Positions 31,346 through 42,691 are shown, counted from the stretch's first letter. The stretch: 64,000 bases of DNA from Arion vulgaris (GCA_020796225.1 CM036753.1:78866441-78930440), one strand, 5' to 3'. Numbers and translations: made by a program. Notes: generated from the letters alone by a model not told the origin.

Positions 31346-31957
31346 AGAGAGATACGAGAAACGGGAAACAGATGAAAAAGGGCAAGATCAACTGCTGTCG
31401 TCACATTGAAGGTTTAACTGCAATAATCTAATATTGTTCTTCTCTGTTTGCAATGATGACACATTCTGAGAAAATAATATATGCACACTTCTCGGTGTTT
31501 ACTCCCCATTTGTAAAGCTATATTTCTCCCGACATGGTAGGTATATTTTCTTAACTTTGCATAACATAGTATTGTCAATATTTCTGTACATCCCCAGTTC
31601 AATGTCTTCAGTGGTATCTTCTTGCTACTTGAGAGTTTTCGACATATTTAGCAGCGCGCATCACTACAAATATACATGTGGTACTGGATAACCACAATTT
31701 GTAATATATTATTCAGTTCTATCTGTCCCAACTAATGAGGAAAACTAGTTGATGATCGAGTTATGTGGAAAACAACATTACGAAAAGTGCAGAACATTTT
31801 GAAAAAGACAGGATAAGCTGAAAGGCTAGAGAGAAAGCGAAAACTCAGAAGTTGTCACAGTAAAACACTTGCCAATTGACCGCCCGTAAAGATGAAAAAT
31901 GCCATATACATATATTATTTCGTTCTTCCACTGCTATAATTTTTTATAATGTTGCTG
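31346..31957. other. No recognised feature
   Basis: AT-rich sequence left of the Penelope-like insertion. Confidence 0.5.
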
Positions 31958-32330
31958 AATATAACTTCACAAAATAGATGAGACTGCAGTAAAACTATTT
32001 GATTGGCAAAACACGTAATCACAAAGTACTGTAGTTTTACAAATTACAAAAACAATGATAAAATACAGCATCGTTTCGACCAACAAGGCCTTTATCAAGC
32101 AAACGAACAACAGGAGTGACAAATTTAAAAAAACAAATGGACGACCAAATATAAACGTTTCTAATAAAAATCTGGGAATAAAAACGAATAACGAAATAAA
32201 TGTAACACAAAAACACACATAACAACTAGAAATAGAACGGAAGAGAAACAATGAAAAATCTAGTAAATATATAACTTAAATACATGCAACATATACCCAT
32301 ATAGATTACAAGACATGGGAAGAGAAAGTA

Positions 32331-32831
32331 CTAAGAAGCATAGGAATTTAATACGTTGGGTACACATGGTCGCAAGGTACCATACAAAGAAATCAACCGA
32401 TTCGCCAGAGCAAAAAGACTGCGATCATCCGAGGAACACGATCGGATGGCTGTGACCTGGACATCGTGAGCTCCTAAATGGCCAGTATCATTGAAATGGG
32501 TGGCCACAGGGGTCACAGAGCATTGGCGTATGTCGCGCAAGTGTTGGGCGAATCGGTCACTGAGCCTCTTGCTTGTCTCGCCAATATAAGCCTTGTTACA
32601 CCGCTTACAGATAATGGCATAGATAAGATTACGGGACTCGGATGTGAAACCATCGTCAATAAGAAACGTGGCTAAAGGAAGAGATACAGTACGCGTCTGT
32701 ATCACATAAGCACACGTGTTGCAACGCCGACAGCCACACTGAACAGTGCCAAAATGAGTCTGGATATTGGACTTAAGGCGACTGTGTACCCACATATCCT
32801 TAAGACTTCTGTTCCGTCTGTAAGCCACCAA
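32331..32831 (-). pseudogene. Penelope-like GIY-YIG endonuclease domain
   Basis: A 166-residue frame: MVAYRRNRSLKDMWVHSRLK, cysteine motif CGCRRCNTC, RNLIYAIICKRCNKAYIGE (GIY-YIG core), RFAQHLRDIR, THFNDTGH and RFALANRLISLYGTLRP. It extends past the point where copy 1 is frameshifted and ends NVLNSYAS, probably the true C-terminus. The linker upstream is in another frame (32702-33148). Confidence 0.85.
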
Positions 32832-33107
32832 AGGATAGTTGGGGAAGATAGAACGGGTCTCAGGATCTGACTTAAGGATAGACAGATGACGGAATAAAAC
32901 ATTTTCACCAGTGAACTATGGGAGTGGAAAGTTAAGATACGTTTTACTCTGTCAGAGTTAGTAGTCCAATGCTGGCTGGTGAGGGCCTGCTGGCGAGTGA
33001 TTTTCTGAACTCGATGCATAGCCGAGACAAGCACCCTCTCAGGGTGTAGGCGCCTGCTAAAGAAATCAAGCATCTCGAGAGCTCTCTCAAGAAAATCATC
33101 GTCCTCG

Positions 33108-33497
33108 CTACAAAGGCGACGAAGGCGCAAGAGCTGCGAGAATGGCAAGAGTCACAAGTCCGGGGATGAGAAGAAGTATAAAGGAGAAAACTATGTGCAT
33201 CAGTAGGCTTGTAATATATTGATGTAGTGATAGTGGATAGGCGTATGGTGATAGTAATGTCAAGAAAGTTGACACAAGTAGTGGAGATGTGAAAGTAAAA
33301 CGAATAGAAGGGTTGAAAACATTAATGAAATTAATGAAGGGTGACAAATCGGCTTCAGACATATCCGTAATGCCAATACAGTCATCAATGTATCTGTGAT
33401 AGACAGATGGAAGGGGGCCATCATATGTAGTCCATACTAGGTGTTCAAGATAACCCATGAATAGACAAGCATAACTAGGTCCCATTTTAGTACCCAT
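33108..33497 (-). pseudogene. Penelope-like reverse transcriptase, C-terminal palm
   Basis: Starts MGTKMGPSYACLFMGYLE (the conserved GT.MGP..A RT motif) and contains VYHRYIDDCIGI with the catalytic Asp pair in a YIDD context, typical of Penelope RT. After about residue 75 the frame is lost (TSPLLVSTFL). It is the only copy here that keeps the RT active-site motif. Confidence 0.85.
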
Positions 33498-33639
33498 GGC
33501 AATATAACTTTAACTATTCCACTATTTCGACTCTATTCTGACACCACTATGTAATATTTCATATTTAAAATTATCTGTAGGTTTATGTCCAAGATGTCAA
33601 ATATTTGCTTTTTCTCATGTAGCATTCGGAGGCTTATTT

Positions 33640-33810
33640 TTACTGTACTTTATTGGTTATTGACTATCGAACTGATATAGTAGAAACTCTGAGCCTAGCA
33701 ATATGCACTCAGCTTTCACCAGCAGACGTCCAAGAGTATACATACTGGTGGTTCCTGTTGCTCGCTAACTTAGCACTTACCCTCTCAGACACCCAGTTCT
33801 GCATGTGCAA
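33640..33810 (-). pseudogene. LINE L 3' terminal fragment
   Basis: Minus strand GCGAGCAACAGGAACCACCA, GTATGTATACTCTTGG and TCAATAACCAATAAAG match the LINE L end and its TAACCA tail. Confidence 0.65.
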
Positions 33811-33929
33811 GTTATTCCAAGCTCATTAAATCACCTTATAGATTAAATATCAAATTTAGTGGGTTTTTTGCTTACAACATGCTATCCTTCATTTCTTCCT
33901 TATTGTTTATATATTCAATTTTGTCTCTT

Positions 33930-34540
33930 GTATAAACATCACTGTCTTTTGTAACTCACACAGAGGTTCGTGTAATTGTATGTTGAGTGTTGTTTCACTA
34001 GGCCAGTGAGTTTGTCTCAGTATATCATATTCGGGGCAGTCTTGAAGTTTGTGTTCTGTGTCTGGTTTGCCTGTCCACATGTACACATGGCTGAATTGTC
34101 AATCTTTAATTTTGTATGCAAGTGGCTGCGGATTGTGTCCAGTTCTAACGCACAGAATGACAACTTGTTCCAATCTGCTCATATTATAGTAATCGTCTTG
34201 TGTTGGTATTTGTGGCTTTCTGATTGATTTAATCATCATTTTCTTTTGGTGGTAGGTAACTGGCACATCTGGTTTCTCTCCTGCAGCACCTTCCTTGACT
34301 AGTCGGTCTGTTGCTTCATTTCCTGGTATTCCACAGTGAGACGGTATTCACTGCAAGACGACCCGTTGCTGCTTGCACAGTTTAGACAGTAGGGTCTGTA
34401 GACATGGCAATTTTCTGGACCGGAGTGCTTGGAGTACTGATTTTGGAACATGCGATATTTTATTGCACTAAATGTGAATGCTAAATTATACACTTTCAAA
34501 TTGCTGTAGCATTCATATGTCTCTTTGTGGGTTTCTGTGG
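33930..34540 (-). pseudogene. LINE family Q: RNase H and C-terminal zinc motif
   Basis: Minus strand LCKQQRVVLQ, a stop where Trp is expected, then IPSHCGIPGNEATDRLVKEG, a classic non-LTR RNase H end. It continues MSRLEQVVILCVRTGHNR and IDNSAMCTCGQANQT (CxC motif) and, frameshifted, KTAPNMIY..LTGLVKQ. The SDSQSVLQAL-like segment upstream is in a third frame. Jockey-type retrotransposon remnant. Confidence 0.85.
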
Positions 34541-34543
34541 TGG

Positions 34544-34905
34544 GAAGGTGTTCGAGTCTCACTTCAAAAGTAGTTTGTTCATAGCGAGGAGCGATCGGGA
34601 TAATTGTCCAGAGATCACTGATCTCAATGTAGGTGAGATCCAGTTCATAGTCCTATCAAATACGAACGATACGACAAAACAACCATAGTTTGTTGAAAAT
34701 AGACAAGACTAGACTGCAAAGCAAAATTTATTTAAAAATAATTTTAAAAAAATCAAAATCCCCTCAAAAATATTTACCATTCTCAAATACTACATACGGG
34801 ACTACGAAGTTCATGAGGTGCCGCTGAGATCTATATGTGTAAGAAAGAGATCTAAGCACACATTGTTATTCTCTGAAGTGTAATGTTGCTTGTTCTATCA
34901 ATGTT
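34544..34905 (+). mobile_element. SINE family A copy 5
   Basis: Head GGTGTTCGAGTCTCACTTC, body TGAGATCCAGTTCATAGTCC, 3' block GTGCCGCTGAGATCTATATG and AAGAAAGAGATCTAAGC; the tail is reduced to TATCAATG. Confidence 0.75.
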
Positions 34906-35248
34906 CATACATTTTACTAGTTCACGAAACTCTTACTTACTTTGAATAAACATGACACTGTTAATCTTATATCCAAGACTGGTTTTTGTTTTCTCTAGTT
35001 GTGATCCATTGATGTTCACTCTTTGCGTTCTGTTGATCTTCTTGCCATTCTATTTATTAAACGAAAAAAACCAGAAGAAGCAATAGTACCATGGGTCGAA
35101 TAAGTGGCACAGGAAAGAGAAATTGAGACAAAAAGCAGTTAAAGAATAATACGAAGGGATCACAAAGTTCAGATCTCTCGTTTATTGACCATCTGCTCAG
35201 ACACGCAAATCTTTAAACTGACATACTTGGACTATCCTGGTAACATCA
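34906..35248. other. No recognised feature
   Basis: A faint LINE-like minus-strand stretch (TAACACTGTTAATC..TTGTTTTCTCTAGTTG) may exist but is not assignable. Confidence 0.4.
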
Positions 35249-35482
35249 GTGTCGTTGTGTCACAAAAGTCATCCAAAAGTTAGACATTATCTTTTGAAAG
35301 GGTTTGCACAGAAGAGACGCTTTAAGAACAAACTTGCATTTATTTTAATGAAAGACCATTTCTCTGGAGACAAGAAACTCGGAAACTTTAAGAATGGTGA
35401 CTGTCACTTCAATTTAAACGCAGCACATCTCCCCGATGAGTTTCTAATTATAGGACGAACATTTCCATACAGAAGAGTTTAG
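35249..35482 (+). CDS. Unidentified 77-codon open frame
   Basis: Reads CHKSHPKVRHYLLKGFAQKR and DEFLIIGRTFPYRRV from a non-ATG opening; basic and without low complexity. I do not recognise it. No matching repeat occurs elsewhere in the window. Could be an exon or a fragment of an unknown element. Confidence 0.2.
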   Translation: MSLCHKSHPKVRHYLLKGFAQKRRFKNKLAFILMKDHFSGDKKLGNFKNGDCHFNLNAAHLPDEFLIIGRTFPYRRV

Positions 35483-35514
35483 TTTAAATGAAGTGCTTTC
35501 GTGTTTTTTATTTC

Positions 35515-35568
35515 TCTTTTCTCTTTCTTTCTGTCTCTTTGTTTCTCTCTCTCTTTCTTTCTGTCTCT

Positions 35569-35606
<38 letters not shown>

Positions 35607-35612
35607 CTGTCT
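35515..35612. repeat. CT-rich simple repeat
   Basis: Alternating TTTCTGTCTCTTTG and (CT)n; a polypyrimidine tract of about 100 bp. Confidence 0.9.
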
Positions 35613-35677
35613 ATTTCACCGTTCTTATTTCTTTATTGTGTATTCAAATACTACTTGTCACATTGTATCATCTGTTT

Positions 35678-36207
35678 GGATGGAGGTTGAGGCCGTTACT
35701 GCTGCCCTCCATTGGATCTCTGGGACTTTATTTACTGGGGCAGTTGTTGTATCTGACTCTCAGTCGATGCTTTGCAAGATCCAGAAGGGCAGTTTCGGTA
35801 TGAGTGGATGTCGTCTATAGAAGTTTCTAACCTCCAGAGGCTTACGTGGATATACTGTCCTGGGCATGCGGGTGTTTACGGTAATAAGAGAGCGGGCAGG
35901 CTTGCATCAACAGCATCGATTGTTGGGGAGTTGAAGATGGATACTGGGGATATTCTTCGGTCTCTTCGCGACTATCTGTTGGATGAGGACACTAAAATCG
36001 ATGTTGAATCGATCAAGCGATTTAGGCACTTTGGAGTTACCCGTTGTTCAAGTCGAACTGGATGCCTGAGAGGCAGAGTGAGAAGTGTGTTTAATCAACG
36101 AGCCACAGGAACCATCAGTATGCATACTCTTCGATATCTGTTGGGTGAGACTGAGCACCTATGGGTCTGCCGGAGTGCAATGACGTCAGTTTAGTAACCA
36201 ATAACCA
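35678..36207 (+). pseudogene. LINE family L, RNase H plus C-terminus (copy L2)
   Basis: Insertion flanked by the perfect 11-bp duplication ATCATCTGTTT (35667-35677 and 36208-36218). Starts within RNase H (MEVEAVTAALHWISG, the Glu motif), GAVVVSDSQSML, then a one-base deletion near 35792 shifts frame to RYEWMSSIEVSNLQRLTWIY. The late motif is PGHAGVYGNKRAGRLA: the Glu and catalytic Asp of GNERAD are replaced by Lys and Gly. A second one-base loss near 36169 spoils CPECSDV. 530 bp with a TAACCAATAACCAA tail. Confidence 0.9.
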
Positions 36208-36261
36208 ATCATCTGTTTCCGGAGAATACGGTTTTTTTTTAAATGTCAGAAATGGTTAAGA

Positions 36262-36615
36262 ATACTATACGCAGAACATAAGAATTATACACAGAACATA
36301 AGAATTATACACAGAACATAAGAATTATACACAGAACATAAGAATTATACACAGAACATAAGAATTATACACAGAACATAAGAATTATACATAGAACATA
36401 AGAATTATACACAGAACATAAGAATTATACATAGAACATAAGAATTATACACAGAACATAAGAATTATACATAGAACATAAGAATTATACACAGAACATA
36501 AGAATTATACACAGAACATAAGAATTATACACAGAACATAAGAATTATACACAGAACATAAGAATTATACACAGAATATAAGAATTATATACAGAATATA
36601 AAAATAATACACAGA
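36262..36615. repeat. 20-bp minisatellite
   Basis: About 17 units of AGAATTATACACAGAACATA; the last two degrade to ATATAAAAATAATACACAG. Confidence 0.95.
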
Positions 36616-36683
36616 ATAATATTAGTAATGTAGTAAATAATACGAATAATAAACCAAACATAAGACTAAATAAAAGCCAATAT

Positions 36684-36740
36684 AGTGTAGTGTTAATTGC
36701 GCAGGCTTCTTAGAAGCGTGTTCTGGGTTCAATTCTGCAC
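36684..36740 (+). repeat. tRNA-like SINE head fragment
   Basis: TAGTGTTAATTGCGCAGGC and a B-box-like GGGTTCAATTCTGC, 45 bases apart; no SINE body that I can match follows. Confidence 0.35.
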
Positions 36741-37334
36741 TGAGTGTTATTTTGTTCAGAACGTAGCGGTTGTCAGGTCGATCCAGTCTCATTATCTATG
36801 CACATTTTAACATACCTTCCAGGCGTTGACAGATAAAAAACAAACTTATCCAAAGTCTGCACCAGAGTCAAACATAATTTCAGCAACTATTTAAATAATA
36901 AATACAACAAATGAAATAGACAAGGAACGTGTGCTCTCATTGCCAGATAGAATGGGACGAGTAATTCGTATGATAAAATGTGTTAACTTTCAAGTGTGAG
37001 AAACTAAAACTGTATTTCCCCGTTTGCAGACTGCATGATATGGAATGCCCGGGACTTCACTTAAAAAAAAAAAAACGAGTATGCTGGTGTAGATTGGCTA
37101 ATTCCATTCGCACTTGTGAAACACCATTTGTGGTAATCGAATTCACTTGTTTTGTTTTTTTTTTTGGGGGGGGTGGGGGGGAGGGGGGTTATTCGAAAGG
37201 CGAATGTTGCATGCGTTTCGCTAATCAGATCCACACTTGAATTAATTATAAATATATAAACTTGTATAAGGAAGTCAGATAAATGTCTGTTCAATCACTA
37301 GTAACAACTGTTATATGTTGGACACACCTTTGAG
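36741..37334. other. Unassigned DNA with a G-run
   Basis: AT-rich apart from a G-rich tract at 37166-37188 (runs of 8, 7 and 6 G separated by single T and A). Open frames on either side are shadows of the homopolymers. Confidence 0.6.
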
Positions 37335-37552
37335 AAGAAATGATCAAAGAATATCAAAGCAGACAGTGAAGTAGGATTCAAAAGGTTCAAGAAAGAGAGG
37401 ACGACCTAAGGACACCCTGAAACGAATTTTACTGATAGAGGCAAGAAATATCGGTCTCAATTTCATGGAGGAGATTGAGCGAGTTGCTCACGATAGAGCG
37501 GTATGGAGAAATTGCTTGCAGGCCCTATGTAATGTATAACGGTGCGAGATGA
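37335..37552 (+). pseudogene. LINE family I 3' end, readable copy
   Basis: Reads GRPKDTLKRILLIEARNIGL, NFMEEIERVAHDRAVWRNCL and QALCNV, then a stop, CGGTGCGAGATGAATT and (TTA)n. It is the RDR.WR..ALC end common to many animal LINEs. 5' truncated. Confidence 0.8.
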
Positions 37553-37660
37553 ATTATTATTATTATTTATATATAAACTTTAATGGCAATTATGATAAAT
37601 AAACGTTAGTAAACATATTGACTCTCCAAGAGTTATTCGTGTTAGGGAAGTATGCTTTTT

Positions 37661-37798
37661 ATAATAATTTCTTGCAATAGATTACATATAAGTAGCTTAG
37701 TAACATGATGAACAAAATGGAAAATTTTTATAATAATTTCTTGCAATAGATTACATATAAGTAGCTTAGTAATATGATGAACAAAATGGAAAATAAAT
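37661..37798. repeat. Two-unit tandem duplication, 69 bp
   Basis: ATAATAATTTCTTGCAATAG..ATGATGAACAAAATGGAAAA occurs twice with one substitution, so it is recent. Confidence 0.95.
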
Positions 37799-37984
37799 TA
37801 CTCACTGAAGTGAATTTTTGAATAAAAAACAGTCGCATGTTTCAATCTTGGCATACACGTCTTACAAAACTAAATAGTAATGCAGTAACTGTTGATAATG
37901 TAACAATCTTTTCTCATTCAATTGTACTATCATTCATCAATCAATAGACGTAGTACAACATTGCTGGTGCCATTTTTTAATTTT

Positions 37985-38238
37985 ATTTCTTCTTCGAACG
38001 TTCCACATCGACCACTCTGTGTCATTTGTATTTGATCAGAGCCTAAGAGCGATTATACGTTGTGCCAGTTATGCGCATACAAGTAGCCCAGCACATCTGA
38101 TTTCTGCGATACTTTGTATTTACTAGGGCAGCTTCTCTAGATCCTACATCAGTCGCCTCTTACACGACATGCCTTGTAGGTTGCAATGGTTCTATTGTTT
38201 GCTTCCATTGCGGGCCCCGGCACCACACGAGCGAGATT
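37985..38238 (-). mobile_element. SINE family B copy 3
   Basis: Left end TTCTTCTTCGAACG (tail), ACGTTGTGCCAGTTATGCGC, right end CCGGCACCACACGAGCG. The central motif reads CGCCTCTTACACGACATGCC with one extra AC. Confidence 0.85.
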
Positions 38239-38317
38239 TGATTTGAAATTCATTGTTAAATTATAATGAGCTAACAAAAGTGTCTATATACAAAGGATCA
38301 ACTTTATTAAGTAAAGT

Positions 38318-38465
38318 TTTTCCCATATGGGTTGATCCTTCTTAATAAAAATCATCCGCCACCTGTCGAGAGTATTGCACAAAGCACGAAGCCCGCAACA
38401 CCGGCAACGTTCCCAAGCGTCTTTGAAGTAAATGCACACCTAACTAGAACTGCACGGTCCCAACA
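38318..38465 (-). mobile_element. SINE family G copy 6, body only
   Basis: CGCCACCTGTCGAGAGTATTGCACAAAGCACGAAG-type sequence with GGTTGATCCTTCTTAAT at the tail side. The first part is rearranged and the head is lost. Confidence 0.65.
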
Positions 38466-39361
38466 GAGACGCCCTAAAACGTATAGTTTGAATTATGTTG
38501 ATGGTATGTCCATCATAGCCATGTTGAAACATGATACTGCAAAGGCGTTATGTTCAGTTTCCCCATCGTTTCAGGGTTTCCCCATGTCGTTCAGTTTCAT
38601 TCCCATCGTTCAGTAACCATTTAAAGAATATATTTACGGATGATATTGACAAAATATTCTGAATTTTTATTGTTTTGTTAACTATAAAATGAATTTCTTT
38701 TTAACTGATATTCCGCGTTCGCAAATCAGTCTAAATTTTTACATGCCCATTTCACTGTACATGCTATCATGACCTATGACTTAAATGGCTGACTATACAC
38801 AATATGCAATGTGTACACCGGAAAACTTATCTACTTCATAACTCTGTAAACACAAACTACATCAATAATTGAGAATAGTCCCGTTAACCTAAACGTTCCT
38901 GTATGAATAAGTTATCAAAATGTCATGATTCCAGTGGTCCGCATTCAAAAGATTTTGCTGCTTTGGACAAACACAAACGGCGACAAGCAATTTTATGATA
39001 TATATTTATATATATATATATTCTAAATTAATAAAATATAGCCTAGTGCAGATATTAATTATGTGCGCAGTGCTTGAGTGAGGAGCAAATAGAAATCATT
39101 GATAAATCAGATACTCTAGATAACGTGTATTATACCAAGCGAATGAAAGAATTCGGATACAATAAACAGAGTTCAATGACATATCAGAGCTTCGTTTCTG
39201 ATTCTAATAAAGTAATTAAAGTGCATGGAATATAGGAAATTGATGTGATCATATTCCAACTAAAGGGATAAACTAATAAATGGGCTGTATAGAAAATGAG
39301 ACAATGACGGGATCAATAAAAATGTTATGCTTTCCTCAAGCAACAAACTTTAACAAAATCT
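38466..39361. other. No recognised feature
   Basis: AT-rich, with a short (TA)n at 39000-39022. No family match. Confidence 0.5.
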
Positions 39362-39625
39362 CCCCGTCTGTTACCTGGGCTCTCAAGGGAAGCAAAGAAT
39401 AGTACCACTGCCACCTTCAAGACATGCCGTAAAAGGTGACTAAGGTAGGGCCTAGGAAGCTACCCTAGTAAATAAAAAGCGTCGCAGAAATCATATGTGT
39501 TGGCCTGTTTGTAGGCGCATAACTGACACAGCGTACAATCGCAGTTAGGTTCGGATCATATACAAACCACACAGAGTGGTTAACAAGTGGTCGATATAGA
39601 GCGTTGGAGGAAGAAGAAGAAGAGA
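39362..39625 (+). mobile_element. SINE family B copy 4
   Basis: GAATAGTACCACTGCCACC, GACATGCCGTAAAAGGTGAC, GTTAACAAGTGGTCGATATA and tail GGAAGAAGAAGAAGAG. It directly abuts the tandem arrays to its right. Confidence 0.85.
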
Positions 39626-39634
39626 TAAAGCCCA

Positions 39635-39713
39635 CACAGTCATGCACACAGTCGTGCATACAGTCATGCACACAGTCATGCACACAGTCATGCACACAGT
39701 CATGCACAAAGTC
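39635..39713. repeat. 12-bp repeat
   Basis: Six to seven units of CAGTCATGCACA with a few changes. The core TCATG..ACA also occurs in the adjacent 33-bp arrays. Confidence 0.9.
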
Positions 39714-39719
39714 ATGATA

Positions 39720-40660
39720 CAAACTTTTATAGAAACTTGAACATTCATTACAACTAGCTTGGATAAAAACTCTGTACAATCTGGTACAATGTTATTTAAC
39801 AACTCGTACAATCATGGTACACTGTTATATAAAAACTCGCACAATCATGGTCCAAGATTATATAGCAACTCGCACAATCATGATACAATGTTATTTAACA
39901 ACTCGTACAATCATGATACAATGTTATTTAACAACTTGTACAATCATGGTACATGTTATTAAAACTCGCACAATCATGGTCCAAGATTATATAGCAACTC
40001 GCACAATCATGATACAATGTTATTTAACAACTCGTACAATCATGGTACAATGTTATTTGACAACTCGTACAATCATGATACAATGTTATTTAACAACTTG
40101 TACAATCATGCAAACAATCGTCAAATTAACAACTCACAATCATGATACAATGTTATTTAACAACTCGTACAATCATGGTACAATGTTATTTGACAACTCG
40201 TACAATCATGGTACAATGTTATTTAACAACTCGACAATCATGAAATGTATTTAACAACTCGTACAATCAGAAACAATGTTATTTAACAACTCTACAATCA
40301 TGAAACAATGTATTAACAACTCGTACAATATGAAACAATGTTATTTAACAACTCTACAATCATGAAACAAGTTATTTAACAACTCGCAATGAAACAATGT
40401 TATTTAACAACACGCACAATCATGAAACAATGTTATTTAAAAACTCGCACAATCATGGTCCAAGATTATATAGCAACTCGTACAATAAAGAAACAATGTT
40501 TTATAACAACTCATACAATCATGAAACAAGGTACTATAACAACTCATACAATTATGAAACAAGGTACTATAATAGCTCATACAATCATGAAACAAGGTAC
40601 TATAACAACTCGTACAATCATTATAGAAAATGAAATCGGAACTTGTAGAACAATGTTTTG
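39720..40660. repeat. 33-bp minisatellite, subfamily 1
   Basis: About 27 units, typical part TTATTTAACAACTCGTACAA then TCATGGTA. A variant with AAGATTATATAGCAACTCG recurs about four times, and many units carry 1-3 bp deletions. The frames it opens encode 11-residue repeats and are broken by these deletions. Confidence 0.95.
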
Positions 40661-40671
40661 ATTACAACTCG

Positions 40672-40978
40672 GTGTAGCCGATAGTAAAGATAATAATACG
40701 CCGCGCCAGTGACAATCGGCAGCGGAAATGACCTGGTTCGGACCCAGTTTTAGTCACAACATTCTCGACGTGCACGCAGTACACAGTTGGGCTACACAAA
40801 AACCCTGATCCTTTATTTGTGGATCTAAATTACGAGTACCTCTGAAGTTGGGGTAAGGCTTGCCTAAATTGCGAAACACACAGATGATAAGACATGCAAG
40901 CGTTCACGCAAAATTACTTAACGGTGTTATATTAGACGCCATGACTACTCGTGATTTTATAGCGGACAATCACAAAAT
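40672..40978 (+). mobile_element. SINE family M, near complete
   Basis: tRNA-like head GGTGTAGCCGATAGTAAAG with B box CTGGTTCGGACCC, then ACCTCTGAAGTTGGGGTAAG, GCTTGCCTAAATTG and GTTATATTAGACGCCATGAC. It separates the two 33-bp subfamilies. Confidence 0.75.
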
Positions 40979-40979
40979 A

Positions 40980-42455
40980 GGAAGAAATAATCTAGTACAA
41001 TCATGAACTAAGCTTAAATTGAAACTCGTAGAGTCATGATACAAGCTTAGATAGAAACTCGAAGATTCAGCATACAAGCTTATATAGAAACTCGAAGGTT
41101 CAGGATACAAGCTTAGATAGAAACTCTAAGGTCAGATACAAGCTTAGATAGAAACTCATAGAGTCATGATACAAGCTTAGATAGAAACTCGTAGAGTCAG
41201 AATACAAGCTTAGATAGAAACTCTAGAGTCAGATACAAGCTTAGATAGAAACTCGTAGAGTCAGGATACAAGCTTAGATAGAAACTCTGAGTCAGGATAC
41301 AAGCTTAGATAGAAACTCGTGAGTCAGGATACAAGCTTAGATAGAAACTCAAGAGTCAGATACAAGCTTAGATAGAAACTCGAGATTCAGGATACAAGCT
41401 TAGATAGAAACTCGAAGAGTCATGATACAAGCTTAGATAGAAACTCGAAGATTCAGGATACAAGCTTAGATAGAAACTCGAAGATTCAGGATACAAGCTT
41501 AGATAGAAACTCGTAGAGTCAGGATATAAGCTTAGATAGAAACTCGTAGAGTCATGATACAAGCTTAGATAGAAACTCGTAGAGTCAGGATACAAGCTTA
41601 GATAGAAACTCGTAGAGTCATGATACAAGCTTAGATAGAAACTCGTAAGATCATGATACAAGCTTAGATAGAAACTCGTAGAGTCAGGATACAAGCTTAG
41701 ATAGAAACTCGAAGATTCAGGATATAAGCTTAGATAGAAACTCGTAGAGTCATGATAAAGCTTAGATAGAAACTCGTAGAGTCAGATACAAGCTTAGATA
41801 GAAACTCGTAGAGTCAGATACAAGCTTAGATAGAAACTCGTGGAGTCAGGATACAAGCTTAGATAGAAACTCGTAGAGTCATGATACAAGCTTAGATAGA
41901 AACTCGAAGAGTCAGATACAAGCTTAGATAGAAACTCGATAGAGTCATGATACAAGCTTAGATAGAAACTCGAAGATTCAGGATACAAGCTTAGATAGAA
42001 ACTCGAAGAGTCATGATACAAGCTTAGATAGAAACTCTAGAGTCATGATACAAGCTTAGATAGAAACTCGTAGAGTCATGATACAAGCTTAGATAGAAAC
42101 TCATAGAGTCATGATACAAGCTTAGATAGAAACTCATAGAGTCATGATACAAGCTTAGATAGAAACTCGTAGAGTCATGATACAAGTTTAGATAGAAACT
42201 CGTAGAGTCATGATACAAGCTTAGATAGAAACTCGTAGAGTCATGATACAAGCTTAGATAGAAACTAATGGGTCAGGATACAAGCTTTAGATAGAAACTC
42301 GTGAGTCAGATACAAGCTTAGATAGAAACTCATAGAGTCATGATACAAGCTTAGATAGAAACTCGTGGAGTCATGATACAAGCTTAGATAGAAACTCGTA
42401 GAGTCATGATACAAGCTTAGATAGAAACTCGTAGAGTCATGATACAAACTTCGAT
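40980..42455. repeat. 33-bp minisatellite, subfamily 2
   Basis: About 45 units, typical part ACAAGCTTAGATAGAAACTC then GTAGAGTCATGAT. A HindIII site (AAGCTT) occurs in nearly every unit. On the minus strand the open runs encode YHDSTSFYLSL repeats; indels break them about every 200-300 bases. Confidence 0.95.
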
Positions 42456-42691
42456 ATTCCTTTCCACAGAAGAAGTGATTGTGATTTCTAATAGAGTAAC
42501 GATACAATTTACTTATTTACTCACGAGGAACGAATGAGAAACATGATCAGTGTACGTCAACATATTGCATATTAATGGCTGGTTGTAATTATTTTTTGAG
42601 TTCAGTTTTTATGTTGAGAAGCCCAAACAGAGCAATAAGTCTAAAATAGAGGGCCCAAGGCCGACGGATTGTCTACAATGTACCGGATTGT

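Larger units (their letters stand above)
31968..33500 (-). mobile_element. Penelope-like element (copy 2)
   Basis: Insertion flanked by the perfect 10-bp duplication AATATAACTT (31958-31967 and 33501-33510). 1533 bp. The minus strand holds, in order, the last RT motifs, linker, GIY-YIG domain and 3' region with TTGATAAAGGCC and GTCGAAACG. Coding is split across several frames. Confidence 0.9.

Noticed and set aside
31222..31404. Minus-strand frame rich in Ser-Leu
   Set aside because: Translation of the (GA)n microsatellite.
35488..35820. Plus-strand frames rich in Leu, Ser and Phe
   Set aside because: CT-rich simple repeat running into LINE L2.
39635..42455. CRISPR-like array
   Set aside because: Units are contiguous with no unique spacers; this is a eukaryotic minisatellite.
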